Positions 12,156 through 25,680 are shown, counted from the stretch's first letter. The stretch: 64,000 nt of DNA from Mytilus californianus (GCF_021869535.1 NW_026262668.1:136821635-136885634); one strand, 5' to 3'. Made by a program: numbers and translations. The notes: a model not told the origin generated them from the letters alone.

Positions 12156-14410
12156 TGTTAGCGGCAATAAGTAAAATTAGGCATTAAGCTTAAATCCTAG
12201 GCAATAAGCTAACGCCAAGGCAGTAAGCCAATTGCCTAAATGATGTTAGGCATTAGTCTTAAATCCTAGGATTTAAACTTAAATCCTGAAAATTATGTCC
12301 AGGCATTAATGTAAATGTCTAATACGAAAATGAGAGTAAATAAAAAGAAATGTATTCAAAGTTAAAATACATTTGGTACATAATTAAATAATAAGAACTG
12401 AAATTTTTAAATGTCAATTACCTGAAATAAAATCATAAGTAAAATATTGATAACAAAATTCATTGAATAAACCTGTAAAATATATGTTAATTTGTTGGAT
12501 AGTTGTTTCATTGGCAAGCATACGACATCTCTTTATTTTAATGTATGGAAATGTACTGGTTATTAGTATTAATTCTGATATAACCAAAGCTAGAAATTCA
12601 CGACCTTTATCACTTTGCTGTTTATTGCATACCAAATATTGTGAAAACAACAATTAAATTAGAAGCCACCTTTGAAAAGCACTTTGTTGACGTAAGAGCT
12701 CTAACAACATAAAATTTTGTTGTGTGATCTTGGTTCACCATAAGACAATATAGTTTCCATCTGTTTTTGATTAAAAATCCATTAAAACAACCCGTCCTCT
12801 TTTGTATAACTCTTTAGATAAAATGGGTTTTAGTTCTATCCCTTCCCTTTGCGCTTTTATAATTTTAACAAAACGGAAGAAAAAGTACAATGGAATCATG
12901 GAATGGTTTGCAAAGCCATTATTAGTTGTTTTCTTTATTATACGATCTACAATGATAATAGGCTACTATGACCTCTTTATGCCCCACCTAGGGGCATTAT
13001 GTTTTCCAGTCTGTGTGTCCGTTCGTTCGTTCGTTTGTCCGTCCGTCTCTCCCTTTTCAGGTTTCAGTTTTTGGTCATGGTAGTTTTTGATGAAGTTGAA
13101 GTCCAATCAACTTGAAACTTAGTACACATGTTCCCTATGATAGGATCTTTCTAATTTTAATGCCAAATTAGAGTTTTGTTCATTCGTTCATACGTTCATC
13201 CCTCTGTCCCGCTTCAGGTTAAAGTTTTTGGTCAAGGTAGTTTTTGATGAAGTTGAAGTCCAATCAACTTGAAACTTAGTACACATGTTCCCTATGATGT
13301 GATCTTTCTAATTTTAATGACAAATTAAGAGTTTTGACCCCAATTTTACGGTCCCCTGAACATAGAAAATGATAGTGCCCGCTTCAGGTTAAAGTTTTTG
13401 GTCAAGGTAGTTTTTGATGAAGTTGAAGTCCAATCAACTTGAAACTTAGTACACATGTTCCCGATGATATGATCATTCTAATCTTAATGACAAATTAGAG
13501 TTTTGACCCTAATTTCACGGTCCACTGAACATAGGAAATGATAGTGCGAGTGGGGCATCCGTGTACTATGGACACATTCTTGTTCTTTGTGTTTTACCAA
13601 AATACCTAGAAAACCTCTAGAAAAAACATAAACTTTAAAATTTTCCTCATCATTCTTGTTTACTTTAGTAACTACATATGGTAACCAGTCTTTCAAAACT
13701 CTAATGTTAAAAACAATTTTTAGTTGTAATAGTCTAAAGCTTTTACTTTTAATTTTTGCCAAATGATCGTTGTACTTTTGCCTTGGGTATATGATCTTTG
13801 TTTTCCCAGATTCACATTTATATTCTGCAACGATTCAAGAAAGTTGTTCTTGCTTAAATGCTAATAATCCAGATTAAGAATTGAAAAATACTAAATGGGT
13901 ATTTAAGAAAATTTACACATTCAACAAAACCGATTGAAAAATAATGTGACTGGCAAAAATTTATATTTACAGTTGTCTATTTGTGACCAGTTCAAACCGG
14001 GTCGATTAGTTTAGAGCGAATTTTCTTGAAATAACTTTCAGACAGAATCTTCAATTCCCCCCTTTTCTATTAGACACAATTACTTGTTTAAAACAACTAT
14101 TTTTGCAATACCGCAAAGAAATACGAATAAGTTCTGCTTTGAATACGAACAATTAAAGATAATTTAAATGAATGTATATCAATTTTTGGAATATGATTTT
14201 TAAAATATTAAACATAAAGAATATTTCACCGAATGTACATGTATTTGGAATATACAACAAAATTCCCAAGTTTAACTTATTGCCTGAAATGATGTTCGGC
14301 AATAGGTTGAATAATCTTCATCAGATTTCAGGCAATAACTTAATGCCTAGGCGTTAGCCTATTGCCTAGGTTTTAAGCTTAATGCCTAATTTCACTTATT
14401 GCCGCTAACA
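12156..14410. mobile_element. 2.25-kb non-autonomous DNA transposon with ~130-bp terminal inverted repeats
   Basis: The left end TGTTAGCGGCAATAAG (12156) is mirrored at the right end by CTTATTGCCGCTAACA (to 14410). The inverted match continues through AATTAGGCATTAAGCTTAAA, CCTAGGCAATA and the GGCAATAA..TTGCCTGAAATGATGTT blocks for roughly 130 bases, with gaps. The termini are rich in alternating GCCTA/TAGGC and AGGCAATAAG words. Flanks are TATAA and TATAC, so the target duplication is not certain. No transposase frame is visible inside. The interior carries a nested repeat (12975-13590) and a short reversed family-A fragment (about 12490-12545), so it probably expanded by later insertions. 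Confidence 0.75.
12975..13590 (+). repeat. 'CACCTAGGGGCATTATG' repeat with three internal tandem copies
   Basis: Starts GCCCCACCTAGGGGCATTATG, followed by a CCGTTCGTTCGTTCG simple stretch, then three copies of GGTAGTTTTTGATGAAGTTG...TTAGTACACATGTTCCC, and ends AGTGCGAGTGGGGCATCCGTG. The single-copy relative is at 640-875. Nested within the inverted-repeat element at 12156-14410. Confidence 0.75.
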
Positions 14411-15375
14411 TATACATGATAAAACTACACATCCTACCAAATACGAACCACCGGAAAAGAATCCTTAAAACGTCCTGCGATATCCTGCATCCGGTATGGT
14501 ACTGGTCATTTTATCTATTTGCTGTCTGATCCAATATGTCTCCAACCATTCGATTCACCATGTTACAATCATAGTGGCTATTATAGATTTCAACTGCAAT
14601 GATTCCCATGATGTGTACATAGCTTTCACTCAGTTATAACTATAACAGTAATTATGGTCTCACTATATCTTGACCCTTGAATAGCAATGTTAATATTTAT
14701 TGCCAAATTTTACTGCTGGAAAATAAACCAGTTAATGTCACTTGAACTCAAAAATAAAATACAGAAATGATAAGATAAGGCATATTAACTAATGACACTA
14801 AATCTCAACACACATTCAAGAAAACCAAAAGCAAAGAAACAGTGATTTATTGCTGTTCTTCATCTCAAAGTCACATTTCGGTCTTTGACAAGCAGGGAAG
14901 GCTCATACCTAACTGCAATTTAGACAGTCCCTAGCTGGAGCTTGAATGGAATTCTTTGATAGCTGTTGATCAAGTGACACTTTTGCATTTAAAAAGACAT
15001 TTGTATTGTTGAATGTATAAGAATATTTCAACTCCGCCTGATTGATCAGGTAGTAAATTTATTCTTTTCCTAACCCCTTGAAAGTACCCCTTAATGGTTC
15101 TCCCTGCACACAAAATATGTCATGTAAAAATACACAGGTAGGAATGACCTGAGGTTTCTGTGAACTGTAACAGACATGTTTTAAAAGGTGCAAAAAAGAA
15201 GAATGGAGCAAAATATTCTTTTTCTAATTTCTAAACTCGTTAATATAATGAAGGCTAAAATCACTAGGCTATTTTCTGCCATCTTTTGATTTGGTAATAA
15301 ATTTCACAAGGGCATAGAGAAAGGAAATCAATATTAGAGACACAGTTATAAACAAGTTTTATTTTTAAACAAACA
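14411..15375. other. no feature seen
   Basis: AT-rich sequence between the inverted-repeat element and the TACO1-family stop codon. Reverse-strand AATAAA signals (TTTATT on the + strand) at about 15057 and 15358 may serve the TACO1-family transcript. Nothing else supported. Confidence 0.4.
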
Positions 15376-18300
15376 TCAACTTTCAGGTTCTGCATTAATA
15401 AATACTTCTTCAACGCCCTCTACTTCCTTGACTTTATCTATAAGTTTGTACAGTTTTTCCATGTTATCTGAATTCATTTGAACAGTTGATGTTGGTATTG
15501 GTATAAATACTGACTCAGCATAAACTACATTCAATCCTTTAGATTCTAAATATTTCCTCACTTGATTCACCACTAAATAATTACACTGGAACTGAAGATA
15601 ATATACAATGTTATTAATAAATTAAATTCCGTGTGGTGAACCAACGCCTGTGAAATCGTTTTGGTAGAGTCCCATGTTATTAATAGTATACATGTAAAGT
15701 CATTAAATTTGAGATCATAGTGTTTTTTAGGTTTTTTTTAGCTTGAATGAAATCTATAAGTTCTTGATAGAGTTTGAATGTATGTAATAGTTGCTTTGTC
15801 TTTATTACACAGTACTGAAAGTTCTAACAGTCATTCACTGATGTTAAGTATAACAAGTTACACAATGCTGTAAGTTCTAACAGTCATTCACTGATGTTAA
15901 AAAGTTAAACAGTGCTGTAAGTTCTAACAGTCATTCACTGATGTTAACAAGTTACACAGTGCTGTAAGTTCTAATAGTCATTCACTGATGTTGACACGTT
16001 ACACAGTACTGAAAGTTTTAACAGTCATTCACTGATGTTAACAAGTTACACAGTACTGTAAGTTCTAACAGTCATTCACTGATGTTAACAAGCTACACAG
16101 TGCTGTAAGTTCTAACAGTCATTCACTGATGTTAACAAGCTACACAGTGCTGTAAGTTCTAACAGTCATTCACTAATGTTGACAAGCTTTACAGTGCTGT
16201 AAGTTCTAACAGTCATTCACTAATGTTAACAAGTTACACATTACTGTAAGTTCTAACAGTCATTCACTAATGTTGACAAGCTTCACAGTGCTGTAAGTTC
16301 TAACAGTCATTCACTGATGTTAACAAGTTACACATTACTGTAAGTTCTAACAGTCATTCACTGATGTTGACAAGTTACACAGTGCTGTAAATTCTAACAG
16401 TCATTCACTGATGTTTACAAGTTACACAGTGCTGTAAATTCTAACAGTCATTCACTAATGTTAACAAGTTAAGGATGTAGTAATCTTTTGAGGTCAATCA
16501 TAATGAATTAATATGTAGTATCAACAATATATGTCTGTATCTTTAAACCTACTTGCATACAAAACATCTACTGAACACTTGTTATAATTAGAATTTACAG
16601 ATAGAACAGAAGTCAAAACTAATACAAGAAAAATAACCAGTTTATAGACAAGTATGTCACTAACAAACTTTGGACTTTAATTCATTTGTGAGTGAATTGA
16701 TCCTGTTCACAATTCAATGAACTTAATGGAAATATGTGTTTAATGCTATAATAGAATACTATTTATAATAAGATTTTTAGTATCCGTTTATATATTAAGA
16801 AATTGTTAAGAAACTAATGTTCCAACTCCCTCAGGCAAAGTTCACCTTAGATGGATTTGGCCTAATAAAGTTCTATACTTTATTCTTAAGTCCCTTTCAG
16901 TAATAGCTCTTCAGTTGTTCAGGATCTTATACATCTGTTTGCTTTCAAATATTTGGCTTTGAGCAGTTCCTGATGAAGGGGGTCTCATTGGGGGGTTCTG
17001 ATCCCAGATCCCGCTTACTGTTTTGTCAGATTCCCGTATCCCGCTTACACTATGTATGTAAGCAATTCTCATTTTTTTTGTAATTTCCTGTGACCCGCTA
17101 GACTTCATTTCCCTTTTTCACGGCACAATAATTTGACTTTCACTTGTCACGCTTACAAAAAAACGGCAATCCCGGGTCATGCTTAGACCCCAATGAGACC
17201 CACGATGAAATAAATCCAGAAAATTACTTCAGACACATAAAATTTATAAAGTGTTATTATCATTTTGAATGTAGTTACACGAGTAAGGTGTTCCTACCTG
17301 TAGTACATCTATTCCTTCCTCTCTGGTTTCCATGGAGACATCATCAGCCTCAGCTTCAATAGCTAACTCTATATGATCATCGTGGTTTCTACTGTCTTCT
17401 TCACCAAGCTCAACATCTACAAAACCTTTTCTCTCAAAACCACGTGTAGCTGTCCCTTGTTTATCTATTGTTGCCCTAGAAACAAAAAAACAATTGTTGT
17501 ATCAATTAATTATTGAATTAGAAAAGTATTTATTGTTTTCACTATTTGTAATTTTATGTTTTTTTGTAATTTTTTATTTTATCTGAAAGAACTTCAAGCA
17601 TTGAGATACATAGATATACACATAATATAAGTATTAATATTAAATTTTTCTATAGCAGTCTTAAGCTAAAATGGTAAGTACCCTACATTTATGCAAATAT
17701 GGTAATTATCTACTAGATCATACTCATCTTTTATCACTCAGAATAAATTGCATGAATACGTAGGAAAAGTTAATCATGGCATTGGCCTCCTCCTCTTACC
17801 ACATGTATCTCTGTCCATAATATGAGGTCAAACATGAAAGGCACCAGGAGAGGCCACCAGAGATCATTAACATTTAGGGGTCAGACAGGACATGTTGGAC
17901 AGAATTACAAAGTAAATAACAACCATAGTCAAGGGGAGACAACTCAAATACAATAAAACAAAATTAAGTATATATATATAACAATATCAATATTCATCAT
18001 AGACAGCAATTTTATGATGCACACAAACCACTGTCCAATTGTGATGTGCATCAACATCTTATTAATTCTACATAAATTATTATAACGCCTTAAATGAGTA
18101 CAAAAAGATAGATCTCCCCTCACACATAAACTAAGTTTTTAATCAATTTCCATTTGTAATTTTATGTTACTTTACTGAAATGAACTCATCAAAATCAGCT
18201 TGGACTAACCACTGCAAAAAATGATGAGACCCAGGACTTGCTGAAAAATATCCTAGTGAGATCCCTATTGTCATACCATGTATATATATATATATAGATT

Positions 18301-21300
18301 GTACCATCTCCTTTAATAAAAGTTAAATAAATAGTGGAAATTTAATTTGTCGAGAGTAGAAATATTGTATCATAGGAGATACTATGGTGGAAGCTGTTTC
18401 TCTAGTGATATTTTGTATCATAGGAGATACCGTGGTGGAAGCTGTTTCTATAGTGATATTTTGTATCATAGGAGATACCGTGGTGGAAGCTGTTTCTCTA
18501 GTGATATTTTGTATCATAGGAGATACCCTAGTGGAAGCTGTTTCTCTAGTGATATTTTGTATCATAGGAGATACCGTGGTGGAAGCTGTTTCTCTAGTGA
18601 TATTTTGTATCATAGGAGATACCGTGGTGGAAGCTGTTTCTCTAGTGATATTTTGTATCATAGGAGAAACTGTGGTGGAAGCTGTTTCTCTAGTGATATT
18701 TTGACAATATTAACTCAAATGAATCTTTCTATTTATATGATCTGCAAAAGATGTTCTTTCTATGTGAAGTCATCAGACATGGTCACCTTCTACATGACAT
18801 CACAATAATGAAATCAAAGGAAAGCAAGAAAATTTGAAATTTGAATATTTAGTTTCTCAGACAGTGGGCTCTATGTTTCCTAGACTTAAATGTGGTATAA
18901 ATCTGACTGATGTCAACTTTCACCAAAATCTTGGTTTTTGGCCTATTTGGGGCGTAATTGTCAATGCTTTGTTAGAAAAGATCGGTAAAAATAGTTCTAT
19001 TTCACTTTCTTATATGTCTATCCATCAACTTGAAACAATTGGATTAATATTTGGGGCTAAATAGGGCCCTTACTGATCTTAATCCTTTATGATAATGTAC
19101 TGATAACATTGTGTGCATGGGTATTATTGATATCCTGAAAGAAGACATCTGATGCAGATACATAATGGTTAATAAGTCAAACAAATAATAACGTTACTTA
19201 CCCAAATTTTTTAAGTCTGGCTTGAATATCTGGTCTGGTTCTCTTTGGAAGATCAGTAAAAGCTTGTATAATAAACTTCAACCCACCAGCACCGGTACAT
19301 TCTATTATCTCCTCCCGCGAACTTTCATTCTTTGATGCCTGAAGATAAAATCATCAACATTTGTCATATTTGTATTTGGAATTTAATACACTTTGTTATT
19401 AATAAAATTGAGAATGGAAATGGGGAATATGTCAAAGAGACAACAAAACATAGTTTAATTTGTATCAGTGGTAAGTTTACCATAACTGTATTATTTTATT
19501 TTTATTTAAGGGGTCTATTCCTTGTTTGTGTTAGACTTTGCCTTTCTGAAGATTTACTTTCCAAAAGGCAAAGTTTAAAATGAGTTGGTACATTTATAAA
19601 TTATTCTGTCCAAAAAGTTGCCATAGTAGCTCTGAGAATTTCCTGACAAAGGTCTATGGTTCTCTCTGGGTTCTCTAGCTCCCTCCAACAAAATATGGCT
19701 GTCAAAATATAGCCAAGTGTACTGTAAGGGGTGTCAAACACCTACAATCAATCAATTAACTTATCTAAAAATCAGTTGATCAGAGTGATTTCAAAACTTT
19801 TTTTTTATTTAAGGGCAAACACCTGAAAGGTGTGTGGTAGATTATTCAAATGGTGTTTTGTTTTTTATGCAAGTCATTAACATATCTATGGTCTTATCAT
19901 ATTCCTTTATTTCAAAATTCATGAGTGGTAACATGGAGCCAAATTAGCCAGCTTAAAAATGGTCAAGTCCTACAACTCATGCAAAAATTGTCAAATCAAA
20001 ATGACAAAAAAATACGGCCAAAAATTACATTTTGTGCAGATATTAAAAACATTGGCATTAATATATTTACTGTGTTACGGATTATCCTCAGAATGGTGTC
20101 CATTGCAATGTTTTTCTGTTTACCAGAATCAATACATCTTCCCAATTCATTGTTCACTTTAGGATCTGTAGAGGCATTATCTGAAATATACCACGGTTCA
20201 CACTTATAATATATGATGATGAATTTGCTTTTCGTGTCCATTGGCAAATATAATATTCACATCAGGAAAGGATAAAATTGAGGATGGAAATGGGGAATAT
20301 GTCAAAGAGACAACAACCTGACCAAAGAGCAGATAACAACCGAAGGCCACCAATGGGTCTTCAACGCAGCGAGAAAATCCCGCACCCGGAGGTGGGCCTC
20401 AGCTGGCCCCTAAATAAAAATGTGTACTAGTTCAGTGAAAATGGACGTCATACTAAACTCCAAAACATATAAATGAACTAAAATTAAAAAAAATACAAAA
20501 CTAACAAAAGCCAGAGGCTCCTGACTTGGGACAGACGCAAAAATGTGGCGGGGTTAAACATGTTTTGAGAGATCTCAACCCTCCCCTATACCTCTAGCCA
20601 ATGTAGAATAAAGAAACACACAGCAATACGCACAATAAAACTCATTAAAAAGAAGTCAGAGTCCGATGTCAGAATAGGTAATAAAAGAAACTAAGCAAAA
20701 TGACAATGATACATAAATTAACAAAGGACAACTAGCAGTTACTGACATGCCAGCTCCAGACCTCAATTAAACTGATTGAAAGATTATGTCTTTAAACATC
20801 CCTCCCGTTTGGGGTTTAGTATCATACCATCATAAAATATATGAGAAGAACATAACCCGTATCATGCCAACAACTGGTTTTAGAATAAATGTGTTTATTT
20901 CCGATGCAAAGACCCTACGAGTGAATCAATATTAATACCAAAATATGCAATCCTTAATGACCTGACAACAGTATCGTAACTATATCCCTTCTGAATAAGT
21001 CTGTTTAAAGGTTTGGTTAGCTTTTGAGGTGAATACCGACATTTTTGTGCTTTGTAAAGAATATTACCTTAAAAAATTGGATGTGAAATACCTGAACGTA
21101 TAAGATGTCTGCATTGTGTTATAAGTACTAAACTGACAAGCTAACAGTCAGTAGGAAGACATGTCACCCTACCCAGACACCAGCATTATTCTGACTCAGA
21201 ACCAACCAGTCATTGTTCTTACTCCTAATTGCTGCCTGATTAGAAGACAAGCATCAAATTAATACCAATTTTCAGGTCTTTGGATTGAACCCATGACCTT

Positions 21301-22700
21301 TCAATGAATATGTTTAATTCCTAACTGAAGTTTCTCTGGAAACTTTGTTATAAACAGTACTATAATATCTGTTCCTGTTGGAACACATATTTTATTTATA
21401 CTCTTTATTCTGTCAGGAACAAATACCGTAATATTTACAAGCAAAAAAAATCTTCTCCAAAAGCAAAATAGAACTCTAGACAATTCACTACAGAACATGT
21501 AGTAAGCTAGTTATTACATGTATTAAGTCAATCTTCATGATCTAAAGATAATGAGTTAAACAAAAAATACTACAAAATTTACATATTTATAAATTAGAAA
21601 ATTTAATAATCTGTTTTTAGAAATTTTATTTCTGGTTGTTTAGACATTTTAAATGGGTTTATGTTTTCAAGACATGTGGAAAAACATTAAATTGCTCCAT
21701 AAGGGAAAAAATGCAAAATAAAATATATTTATGGGGCCCTAATAACAATGAATTATACTTGTAACAAGGAATTATTTGAATCTGGAATAATTTTAAATTC
21801 TGGAAAATTGATTAGAAAATAATGAAAACTAACCTAACTAATTAGGGTTAGACCTGAGCACATGTCTAAGGTTAATTTTACTTTCACTAATATATTTCAT
21901 TATGAACTAACTAACCCCCCTTTGCCATGCATGCATGCATGGCTAACCGTATTTAGTTGGGTTAGTTTTCATCATACATTTCTAATCAATTTTTCAGAAT
22001 TCAAAATTATTCCAATTTCAAATAATTCCTTGTTTTGTGTATACTTGGCTAACCCTACCTACCCTATAGTATTTTTTTTTGTCATCTTTCAACAAGCACT
22101 ATTAATGACAGACAGTTTCCACTGTTTAAAGGAGTCAAAAACTGTTAAAAAATAAACGCATTATTTGCCTACCTACCAATGCAAAATTTTTTTTACGCAT
22201 GTTAACGGAAACACAAGTATAATTTTATAAGGCCTATGTTACTCTCTTCTCAATATTTGAGCCCTACATGTACCTTCAAATATTTAGTACAAAACTGACA
22301 TCACAATTTTAATAACCTTATATTAGAAATAAATACCTTTGAGAGCATTTTTTATCCTTAACGTTAACATTTGTGTTTCCTTTCCTCTTAAGGCATCCTG
22401 TTCACCTTTGGTGTGTTTAATATTCTGCCAATGGCTATGTCCTTTCTGCCTGTTTTGTTGATAAAAAATATCACTAAAATTCAAAACTGAACCTGACTTG
22501 AACACTGTTGTATTATTACTTAATGAACAATTTAATCTAGAATCTGTCATGTAACAACAATTGTGTTTTTGCCTCATTATTGTTCCATCATGATGACATG
22601 TCAAGGACCAAATGCTGATATTGTTCTTTAACTGAATTTTGGCTAGTATATCTTGGATACCAATGGCTGATCTGAGTGTAAAAAGCTGTTTGCAATTCAT
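15376..22700 (-). CDS. TACO1: TACO1/YebC-family mitochondrial translational activator, complete coding region
   Basis: Five coding exons on the minus strand, all with GT/AG junctions and consistent phases: 22337-22700, 20071-20180, 19202-19338, 17298-17475, 15376-15591; 334 residues. Exon 1 holds a basic N-terminal region of about 85 residues, as expected for a mitochondrial presequence plus linker, then the YebC start GHSHWQNIKHTKGEQDALRG. Exon 2 reads DPKVNNELGRCIDSGKQKNI. Exon 3 has EIIECTGAGGLKFIIQAFTD, the family's Gly-rich segment, then DIQARLKKFG. Exon 4 starts GATIDKQGTATRGFERKGF and continues IELAIEAEADDV. Exon 5 ends VEGVEEVFINAEPES. In mammals TACO1 helps mitochondrial ribosomes make COX1 and eases polyproline stalls. 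Length is near the animal norm of about 300. An acceptor (TTTTTTTCAG) 18 bases before the ATG implies a non-coding first exon further upstream, not found. Introns carry minisatellites and dispersed repeats. Confidence 0.93.
15790..16475. repeat. ~46-bp minisatellite, about 14 copies, in TACO1 intron 4
   Basis: Units contain GTTCTAACAGTCATTCACTG followed by ATGTTAACAAGTTACACAGTGCTGTAA, with small substitutions and indels (46-48 bases). The array lies wholly within the intron 15592-17297. Variation in copy number between individuals would be expected but cannot be seen here. Confidence 0.9.
16972..17210. repeat. short dispersed element with inverted ends, in TACO1 intron 4
   Basis: The left end GGGGGTCTCATTGGGGGGTT is mirrored at the right by AGACCCCAATGAGACCCAC. 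Inside are GATCCCAGATCCCGCTTAC, TATCCCGCTTACAC and TGTCACGCTTAC, a repeated CCCGCTTAC word. No coding capacity. MITE-like. It ends about 90 bases from the exon 4 splice donor. Confidence 0.7.
18360..18705. repeat. 48-bp minisatellite, seven copies, in TACO1 intron 3
   Basis: Units start TTGTATCATAGGAGATACCG and end GTTTCTCTAGTGATATT. The period is exactly 48 from about 18365. Being a multiple of three and lacking stops, it stays open in three frames on two strands (up to 153 codons), which explains those frames without any gene. The copies differ by few bases, suggesting recent expansion. Confidence 0.9.
20255..21125 (+). mobile_element. long dispersed repeat in TACO1 intron 1
   Basis: Starts GATGGAAATGGGGAATATGTCAAAGAGACAAC and runs through CGAAGGCCACCAATGGGTCT, CCCGCACCCGGAGG, GGCTCCTGACTTGGGACAG, GCCAGCTCCAGACCTCAATT, CCCTCCCGTTTGGGGTTTAG to GGATGTGAAATACCTGAACG. 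A second copy of just the first part occurs at about 19410-19460. I recall this as a very abundant mussel repeat. It is broken by stops in all frames, so I cannot assign a class. It begins about 75 bases from the exon 2 acceptor. Confidence 0.65.
21765..22040. mobile_element. inverted-repeat (MITE-like) element in TACO1 intron 1
   Basis: Arms of about 80 bases: AAGGAATTATTTGAATCTGG...AATGAAAACTAACCTAAC is mirrored by GTTAGTTTTCATCATACATT...CAAATAATTCCTTG. The 100-base centre holds AGGGTTAG and a GCATGCATGCATGC run. TTAGGG-like words here are part of the arms and not telomeric repeats. No coding capacity. Confidence 0.8.
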
Positions 22701-22718
22701 TTTAACAGTGTTTCAATC

Positions 22719-25680
22719 TGAAAAAAATATTTATATTGCATATTATCATTTTAATATAATGAAAAAGTACTCCATTATGTTATGTGAATAAGAATCTTTC
22801 AATTACACCTGAATAAAACAAATAGTCCAAATGTGACTTCAACTTATCCCAGGTTCTGATCATCCAGGGTAGCCAGTTATATCCCATTTCCATATTGAAC
22901 CTCCAGGGCTCTTCAGTTACATCATCTTATATCCCATTTAAATATAGAACCTACAGGGGTCGTCATAAGAACGAACATTAACCTGACCAGTAGGGTCAGT
23001 TAAAATTAATATCTTAGCTTATTGCCTAAAATTTACCTGCTCCTCTTAATTTGAAGCTACAAAATTTGATCATAAATTTACTGATACATACATGTAGGGC
23101 CAGTTTAAAACAACTTTTACTGGCCTGGGCCATTGGACCAGTGCTCAAGTCAGATCCTGGCCTTGTACAGTCAACCTGTTATGTTAACCTTGAAACTTTA
23201 TTCACTGGGATATTTTTGTTTTCCAATGCTCATAAATTTGTAATTGATTTGGCTTCTGTTTTGATTATAGAGTGCAATAATGAGTGTAGACAAAACAGTG
23301 TCTGGGATATTAAATTATAATTCTGATATCATGGATGAGTTTTTAAAACCACTACCTTGATGTTAATGATTGAGTATTTTCTGTGTACGTTTTCTTGTAT
23401 TTGAAACTTCATCACATCAGGTCTAATTATGTTAAATCCATCCAAGGGACCTTGAAATCCACCCAGCTTAAAAAGGGTGTTGGGTAACTCAAATTTTAAA
23501 ATTTGGAATGAAAAGATTATTGACATTTTACAGTTTTAAAAAATTGTTAGTAAGTTGAAAGACATGTGTTTAATCCTTCTTTATAGATATCTTGGGTCCT
23601 CAATTTTCCATATCGTCTGCTACCATTTCTACTGATGATAGATGTTTGTGTTACATGTTTGACAGTCGAAATCATTGAAGAGAAATTCAATGAATGTTGA
23701 TTGGAATGTTGACATGTACTGAAATCCCTAATATATACTGCCTAAATACCCTAGAAATGATAAAGACTCTATAATTTAAGAAAATATGTCATTTATATTC
23801 AGAACAATACTCATAGGAAATCAGACAAATTATTTTTGCAGCCTGCATGCAATTTTCTTATGTAGCTATAAAGAAGGTAGATAACTCTAGTTTTTTTATG
23901 TAATGTTTTGTAGATTGTTGGTTGTCTTTTCGTTTTTGCAATGGTATTATCCATTTTCCTTTAATTAAGGATTTCTTATACATGTAGTACCCATGGCAAG
24001 GGTCAGGCAATGGTAATTTTTGTCGGACATGACCTAAACTGAAACGTGTTTGACCGAAATGGCAGATTGGGATTTACCTAGATCATGAAATATTTCTTTT
24101 ACAGAAATAATTTTGGTCATTTCAAAATTCAATGAGATTGGGGATTTTTAATGGCCATTTTGCACTAATTGGTATCTTTTGCCTCTCTTTTGATAGTGCA
24201 AACATGATTTTTTTTAAATGGTACAAAGTAATAGAAAATGGAATTATTTTCCTGAAAGAACCATATTTTCATTTTGGGTTTTAAATAACATGAATAAGCT
24301 GGTCGACTTGAAAATTTTCAAATTATATTTTCACAGGCTTGTAGCTTTTTCTGGAAAACAGATGTGGTATGAGTGCCAATGAGACAACTCTCCATCCAAG
24401 TCACAATTTGTAAAAGTAAATCATCATAGGTCAAAGTACGGCCTTCAACACGGAGCCTCAGCCCTGACTTAGGATAGGTGCAAACAAATGCAGTGGGTTT
24501 AAATGTTTTAATAGGCGCCAACCTTCACCCTACCTGAATTGAACATACAACATGTACAATGAACGAATAAATTTGATACATCTTTAAAGAAACCTACTGC
24601 ATTTTTCATAAATATGTGCCATTTCAAGTAAAAATGTGGATTAAAAAATTGAGAAAGGTATCCCTCATTGAGAAATAGTTATTCATTTGGGGAACTATTC
24701 CCCATTTGTCAATAGACAATACACCTTATCACTAATTGTCTGCCATTACTCTACATCACAGAGGTAGGTTCCTGTAAAATTTTGACTTCACAAGAGAAAA
24801 TGTCTGAAGCCACAAAGGAAAAATTATTGTTGTATGACGTCAAAAGTTAAAATGTCGCAAATTCTCGGGTCAAGTGTCGCAGATTTTCAAATAGCGATAA
24901 GAAAGGAATTTTATATTTTTATAGTGACTGATTTTTAACCACCGTATGACATGTATGATAGGCACAGAAACATTTTAATTATAAAACAAAGGATTTTTAA
25001 TATAAGTGTGTGTGGGTAGGATTTCACTGTAAATATAGAGCACTGCAACATATTGGTGGAGGCATCACTGTGCATAGAAATTGCGGATCACAAGTTCTAC
25101 ATACTAGCGTATGGTTCCTCTACAAAGGGGGTTAAAGATACAGAGGTAAGGTAAGATAAGGCCCATTGTCCAGCCTGATTAACTGCTACAAGCCTACATC
25201 ATACATGTCTTTTTTTTATATTTCTAGAGGGTTCATTCAATGGAAATTTGGGTGCATTCCAACGGAACATAGGTGTTTTAAGATCATTTCGGCGATTCGA
25301 GATGTATACTAAACACAATGTAAATACTCTCAATAATAAATAATGGGAACTGTACGTATGGGAGGTTTGACATCCCTAGCAGGAGATTGATCTTGAGAAT
25401 TTGTGACACCCATTAAACATGTTCATTTCAGTAATCGGACCAGTTTGAAAAATACCATAGATGTAACTTTAAGTAGCCTAGATCTAGGATCTCACATGTG
25501 CCGGTGGGTTCACCTTCAGGATTTTTATTTTTGGTTGAAGTTAAAATATAAACTTCTGAGTCAATCTCGGACATATAACGGTATTATTCCGAAAAGCTGG
25601 GGGGAACAGTACACATTATCGCTATTTGTGTTGAGATATTCTCGAAAAATTAAGTTATCTCTTTCGGCCTGTTAGTTAAT
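22719..25680. other. upstream flank of TACO1: repeats, no gene seen
   Basis: Family-A repeat at about 24350-24545 (GATGTGGTATGAGTGCCAATGAGACAACTCTCC...). A reversed copy of the 985-1130 repeat at about 24765-24900 (CACAGAGGTAGGTTCC...CGGGTCAAGTGTCGCAGA). The non-coding first exon of TACO1 must lie somewhere upstream of 22718 but I could not identify it. Open frames here show no domain. Confidence 0.45.

Noticed and set aside
18323-18808. Open frames of 106-153 codons on both strands
   Set aside because: Translations of the 48-bp minisatellite in TACO1 intron 3.
21840-22060. TTAGGG-like telomeric repeats
   Set aside because: Only isolated AGGGTTAG/CTAACCC words within the arms of an inverted-repeat element.
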